Source: Isoperla grammatica (taxonomy: Eukaryota > Arthropoda > Insecta > Plecoptera > Perlodidae). Taken from it: a stretch of DNA of 64,000 nt. Of this stretch, positions 59,674 to 64,000 are shown in pieces. The stretch spans positions 23,591,092 to 23,655,091 of the forward strand of contig OX246746.1 of assembly GCA_945910005.1 (NCBI GenBank), in the 5' to 3' direction. Numbering within the stretch: position 1 is the first letter of the stretch; each line of letters opens with the position of its first letter. The position numbers were made by a program, and so were the translations under genes. The notes under the pieces were generated by a model. That model saw only the letters and a program-made list of their open reading frames with translations. It made no database searches and had not been told where the DNA came from.

Positions 59674-60097
59674 AAATAAATAAATAAATAAATTCACATT
59701 CAGAGTCTACCCACTCAGTAACTAAACTGATTTGCAGTGGGGGACTTTAATTTAAAGTGACTAAACCAACCCTGTAGGCTTCGAACACCATCGACGAGTG
59801 AGCGATAACCAATCAAAGATCGATATTTCAAATACGAAACATATGAATCAGTGATTGGACAGTGCGAACACCTGCGGACAAATGCCAGAATCAACAAGGC
59901 CGATTCAGAACAACTTTGAATTTATTGAGTGCTTCGTTGCTAGGACGGCTCCAAAGTCACCGTTTACTTATTCCTAAGCCAAGAAGTAATGGAATTGAAT
60001 CCCCATTAGAACTTAAAAAACTTCTGCCTGAAGCGGGATTTGAACCCGTGACCTTCTGCATTGGAAGCAGGGATGCTAACCACTGGACCAACGAGCC
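59674..60097 (-). repeat. tRNA-derived SINE of about 424 bp with (ATTT)n tail, third family
   Basis: The head is at the high-coordinate end on the minus strand: GGCTCGTTGGTCCAGTGGTT, with A box TGGTCCAGTGG (60090-60080) and B box GGTTCAAATCC (60045-60035). The low-coordinate end is an AAAT array (59674-59693), the 3' tail in this orientation. The head has an anticodon-like arm CTGC/GCAG with loop TTCCAAT, but its acceptor stem cannot pair, so it is not a functional tRNA. No second copy is in the window, so the body limits are inferred from head and tail. Confidence 0.6.
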
Positions 60098-60537
60098 AAC
60101 TATTATTGGAAATTACTATTAGAGGCACTTATTTGTACAGAGCTTAATCCGCTATCTTCCTGAAGTTTTCTTGTAAAGCACATGCGCCTTTCTTTCCAGA
60201 GTGGAGCATTGCAGCGATTCTTAGTTCTCTCCTTTATTCTACCCAGTCAGGGTAGTAAATTGTAGCTTGTTCGTGCTACTTAGTTAGGCCTACCTCTAAT
60301 AAGATATTGATTATTTTTTCTACAAAAGACAAATTCTATTATGTACTTCGAAGGTCGGTCGCTTGATCTGATTGCAGAATATATACGCAGTACCTACGCA
60401 GTGTAGGCAGGGCTGGTATAGCCAGCCGTTCCCTTATACCTGAGGAAATTTAATGATAAGCCTTCCCGTTGTCTTCTTCGAAACATGAGACTTTAGGATT
60501 TACCTAACAATTTATGTTCTTCGTCCTCCCCTACTTC
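60098..60537. other. Non-coding DNA, nothing recognised
   Basis: No ORF or element end. Confidence 0.3.
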
Positions 60538-60602
60538 TCCTCTCTTTCTCTATCTCTCTCTCTCTCTGTCCCTCTCTGCCTCTGTCCGTCTGTCTCTTTC
60601 TG
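60538..60602. repeat. CT-rich microsatellite
   Basis: Imperfect (CT)n with CTCTGTC variants. Confidence 0.85.
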
Positions 60603-61394
60603 TGTGCGTTCCCTTCAATTTACCCAGGGTGTGTATTAGCATTTAGCACAAGTGCACTGCCTAGTATAAATCCAACCGTTTTTGGAACCACGGTTTTGTA
60701 CGAACGAAAAGAGAATCGTAATCGTAAGGAGGAACCCACGAAATGAAGCAATTCTGCGCACATACACAATGTACACTCACACCACACTAAATGCACTTTG
60801 AGGCCCACTGATAGGAGAATATTTCAAACGTTTCCTTTAAAGCTATAATAATTTGAAGTATAGCTAATCACTAGTTCAAATTTACCATTATCAACCCCTT
60901 AGAGAAAGCCTTTTCTTAAAACAATATTTCGATAATGAAACGATATTGAATTTATAGGCGCCCATGCAGTTCGCCGTGGATAATAGATGGGGCCTAGTCG
61001 GCTGGCTCTCACACAATTTTCTTGCTATAGCTAAACGAATTACCACCCCTGTTTTGGTGGGTATTTAAGACGTAACCATAGCTCAGTGAAGGGGAACTTA
61101 AGGATTCTCTACTTTTCACTACCGAATAAAAAATGCAACATAAACTAATTAATGTATTTGATATACATCTGCAAAAATAAGGACGAACAGACAAAATAAC
61201 ATTTTTTTCTATTTGTCAAGTTTGGTTTGTCACTTTTACTGCAGGGTTACATCAAAACACATTACAAGTACATTCAAGACAAAAACTCGAATACTTTTGT
61301 AAAAGCCATATTGTATGTTCATTGACATCCCATTAGAAATGTAGGATTATTAGTATATTGGTTGTTGCTGTTGTGAAGAACACACCCACGAGTC
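60603..61394. other. Non-coding DNA, nothing recognised
   Basis: Short ORFs without recognisable similarity. Confidence 0.3.
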
Positions 61395-61445
61395 ATCATG
61401 TTAGTCACCTCGTACGACAAGTAGAGCTACCCAGGCGGGGAAAAA
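61395..61445 (+). repeat. SINE-core-like fragment, diverged
   Basis: TTAGTCACCTCGTACGACAA then GTAGAGCTACCCAGGCGGGG is collinear with the motif at 50125 and 59163 (TTAGTCGCCTCTTACGACAG). Confidence 0.45.
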
Positions 61446-63591
61446 GGTATGTGTCAATGGCGTTTGACTGACGTGGCAATGGCTCATTACCATTATTATG
61501 GCTTTACTACTTCCCGCTACTTCAGTAAAGTGTGTTCTGACTTCTGACAATGTCCTGTGAGGCTCTTTGAATCCCTATCCAAATACTCAAAGCAGGGCTT
61601 CAATTACGATAGCAGGAAAATGCGGCACCATATGAAGAAAATGCTATTTCCGATATTCGAAGATGTGACGAAATGTTTTTGGGAAAATCTATAATATTTA
61701 ATTTTTGTTCAAATGTCTACTCACAATAATTTTTTGTTATTTCTCCTTAAAATTACCCAAAATCATTTTTCAAGTGTTACATTAAATGTTCCGTGAATGA
61801 GTGATTTTGAGTTATCTTTATAGATTTAAATATAACGGCAATAATTAAAGTAGTTAACTACACTGGCAATGCACATTTTCACTTGCAGAGTTACAAGGGT
61901 CCAGAAGATTCTAGTTGTAATTGGTATCTTGTCTTTAGCAAACATTTTCTGTGATCAAAGTGTCGAAAACAGTAAAAAAAGTATTTATGTCGACTTTTTC
62001 CGATCACCAAGCGAAGTGATTTGTTATCAATCACAAGGGTTAACCATTGAAGACATAAAAAGCTAGGAGCTTTAAAAAGCTAAGCTTCACAAATAGATTG
62101 GAAAATAATTTCTCTGGTTTTGTCAAATCCGTTTAAGTTGGGGCTTTCAGTTTTCTTTACCTTGTGGCAGATACGTTTTTCATTCAACTGTGTAAAAACA
62201 TTACAAAAACATTGTTTTCATGAAGTAATTTATAAATCGTTTGCCCCAACATAGGGGTGTGTTTATTTAAATTGATTTCCAAAGGTTCATTCAAGGTTAC
62301 GTTGATTTGAAAGTAGTTACATTTGTATGTTTTGAAATGGCTTCATAGCCTTCGTCCATCAACTCTATAGTAGTCAAATTACATTTTAAACAGTAACGTA
62401 AATATATAGAACTTCAGGTGGCAAAAGGAATGGAAACTATCCTTATTTGATCCACTAATGTACTTGTATTCTTAAGACTAAGCTTAATGTGTAATTTCTG
62501 AAAGACTAAAAATATACCTGGGGACAGTTTCTTACAGTGTCCTCACGTCAAATCACTTTACTTCCTAAAGTAAACGCGACCTCACTCATTCGCAACTCTA
62601 TGCGGGTGACTTGTATCAATACAAAAGTTGTTTGTAACCTAAAGTACTCTACGCTCTTTCTTGAGATTTTCCACCATTAGTTATAAACACACTAACGATT
62701 TATTATAACAATTTAACCATATCCTCGAAGTTCACTTTCCTGAGTATGTTTGTTTACCCACTTGGGTATTATGACAGTGTCTATGATTTGAGGGTTATGA
62801 AAGCAAAAAAAAAAAACTCTCAGAATCTTTTTTCTAAACATTTTCAAATTGTATAGTTAGGATATTTTATTAATTCAATGTTTTCAGTTTGTGTTTGCCA
62901 GCCTGATCCGCGCCAGCTTTCATTGGCTCTCTGCAATAATATGCACGAGCGGGCGCGACTGCCGCAGCTGCCTCGTAAGCCCTCATTATGCCATGAATGA
63001 CATGTGGTAAATTATAACTAATATACACTTTTCAGAAAACAGGGTTAATTTTATTTAATTCAAGTATCCGTACATAGGAGTAACGACAAATTGCCTGAAT
63101 TATTTGATTACACGCTTTGAACAGAATATATACAGCTGGAATTATTCTCGTTGATACGTGCATTATTTAATAAAAGCCGGTCTCGATTGGGATTGTGTAT
63201 AGGCATGCACAGCTTGGCACGGACTAGGTGACGTCACAAGTCAACGTGTTTATTCCCCATCCCCACTTCACCCCTTCACAGTTCGATGTGGCGTTTTGCC
63301 TCGAACATGAAATAATAAGAAGATAACAAATTTGTTCCAAGTTATATAATACATGTAGTTTTTTTTTTTTTTTTTTAAGTTGATAAAAATGTCGCCGAGC
63401 TCGGCAAGCTTGTGGCATGTCAACAACTGTCTAGGGTGCTGTCATTATATCTTGCCATTCCAAGCCTGTAGAACGACCACGACTCGAATAATTACAGGCA
63501 CAACTTTCGGTCGTCCGCCTCCTAAACATGAAAACCACACAAAAACACGCGATCCCATTCAAAATAACTTTCAAAACATTAATCCGGTCGG
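61446..63591. other. Non-coding DNA, nothing recognised
   Basis: A short GC-richer segment is at 62900-62990 (CGAGCGGGCGCGACTGCCGC) with an ATTGG box nearby, and a T16 run is near 63361. No coding exon recognised. Confidence 0.35.
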
Positions 63592-63652
63592 CAGAGAGAG
63601 AGAGATAGAGTGAGAGAGAGACAGAGGGAAGTGGGGGGGGGAGGGGGGGCAC
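63592..63652. repeat. AG-rich then G-rich purine tract
   Basis: GAGAGAGAGAGATAGAGTGA continues with GAGAGAGACAGAGGGAAGTG and then a GGGGGGGGAGGGGGGG block. Polypurine with G-quadruplex potential. Confidence 0.8.
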
Positions 63653-64000
63653 CTTGCACTAGCCAGCCTGCATGGGATGGGCCCACCGCATAATTTAATT
63701 ACGCGAAAATTACATTTACACATTATTATACATCGCGACAGCCACTGTGGGACTGTTGATGTTATGATGAGTGTTGGTTGGTTCCTTGATGACCCAGTGT
63801 GGCACACAAACAACCCAAGGTGGGACAGAAGTAAGACCGAATCATCTCGCCATGCTTATCTCATTCCAGCCAGTAGATTCGTTTATACATATCCTTTAAA
63901 ATGCTTACGGTTTATCTGTTCCACACATTCCATCTTGGTCAGCCCCTATATACTACTATTCTCCCTTAACTTGCCCCTCAGTGTTCTTAATTCTTAAGTA
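63653..64000. other. Right edge, nothing recognised
   Basis: An ORF of 106 codons (63677-63997, plus) reaches the edge region without recognisable similarity. Confidence 0.3.

Noticed and set aside
60033..60097. Functional tRNA gene on the minus strand
   Set aside because: A and B boxes and an anticodon-like arm are present, but the acceptor stem cannot pair; it is the head of a SINE with an ATTT tail.

Overview
The window looks like a repeat-rich, AT-rich stretch of a metazoan nuclear genome, most likely an arthropod and plausibly an insect with a large genome. The reasons are a vertically inherited non-LTR retrotransposon of the R2/R4 type with a restriction-like endonuclease, several tRNA-derived SINEs, many short inverted-repeat DNA elements (MITEs), very long AAT/ATT microsatellites, and no bacterial operon structure. 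The species is inference only. Apart from the retrotransposon ORF at 2027-3196 (minus), no long open reading frame has recognisable protein homology. Most of the window is intergenic or intronic DNA.

Layout. 1-3.3 kb: AAT and TTC microsatellites and the 3' part of a 5'-truncated R2/R4-like LINE. 3.3-12.3 kb: largely featureless. 12.3-20 kb: SINEs at 12.58 and 18.51 kb, a MITE at 13.93 kb, a near-perfect palindrome at 15.7 kb and a MITE with target duplication at 19.27 kb. 21.8-22.0 kb: a degenerate minisatellite of about 46 bp units. 22.96 kb: a motif resembling the termini of Penelope-like elements.

24.13-29.97 kb is the most structured region. A 31-bp perfect terminal inverted repeat with GACTAA-type subterminal repeats encloses 5.8 kb. 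Nested inside are a PIF/Harbinger-like element with a TTA target duplication and a hAT-like MITE with a nearly perfect 8-bp target duplication. On the minus strand there is also a plausible small spliced transcription unit, with TATA box, CpG-rich first exon, consensus splice sites, poly(A) signal and a phase-consistent 35-codon ORF.

30-52 kb: scattered SINE copies (39.0, 41.7, 44.2 and 51.5 kb), a second copy of the 13.9-kb MITE at 32.7 kb, tRNA-like SINE heads and an inverted-repeat element at 47.8 kb. 52-54 kb: a CpG-rich block and two large AAT arrays flanking a 145-bp insert. 54.6-60.1 kb: more SINEs, a second palindromic element at 57.0 kb, and a SINE at 57.4-58.0 kb split by a 304-bp MITE. 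60-64 kb: little recognisable beyond simple repeats.

The repeats fit a parasitic network. The main SINE family has a pol III head, a body and an ATT tail. Its body shares a short block with the sequence just downstream of the LINE ORF, so SINE and LINE may be related or share a conserved SINE domain. No CRISPR array, functional tRNA, rRNA or viral gene was found.
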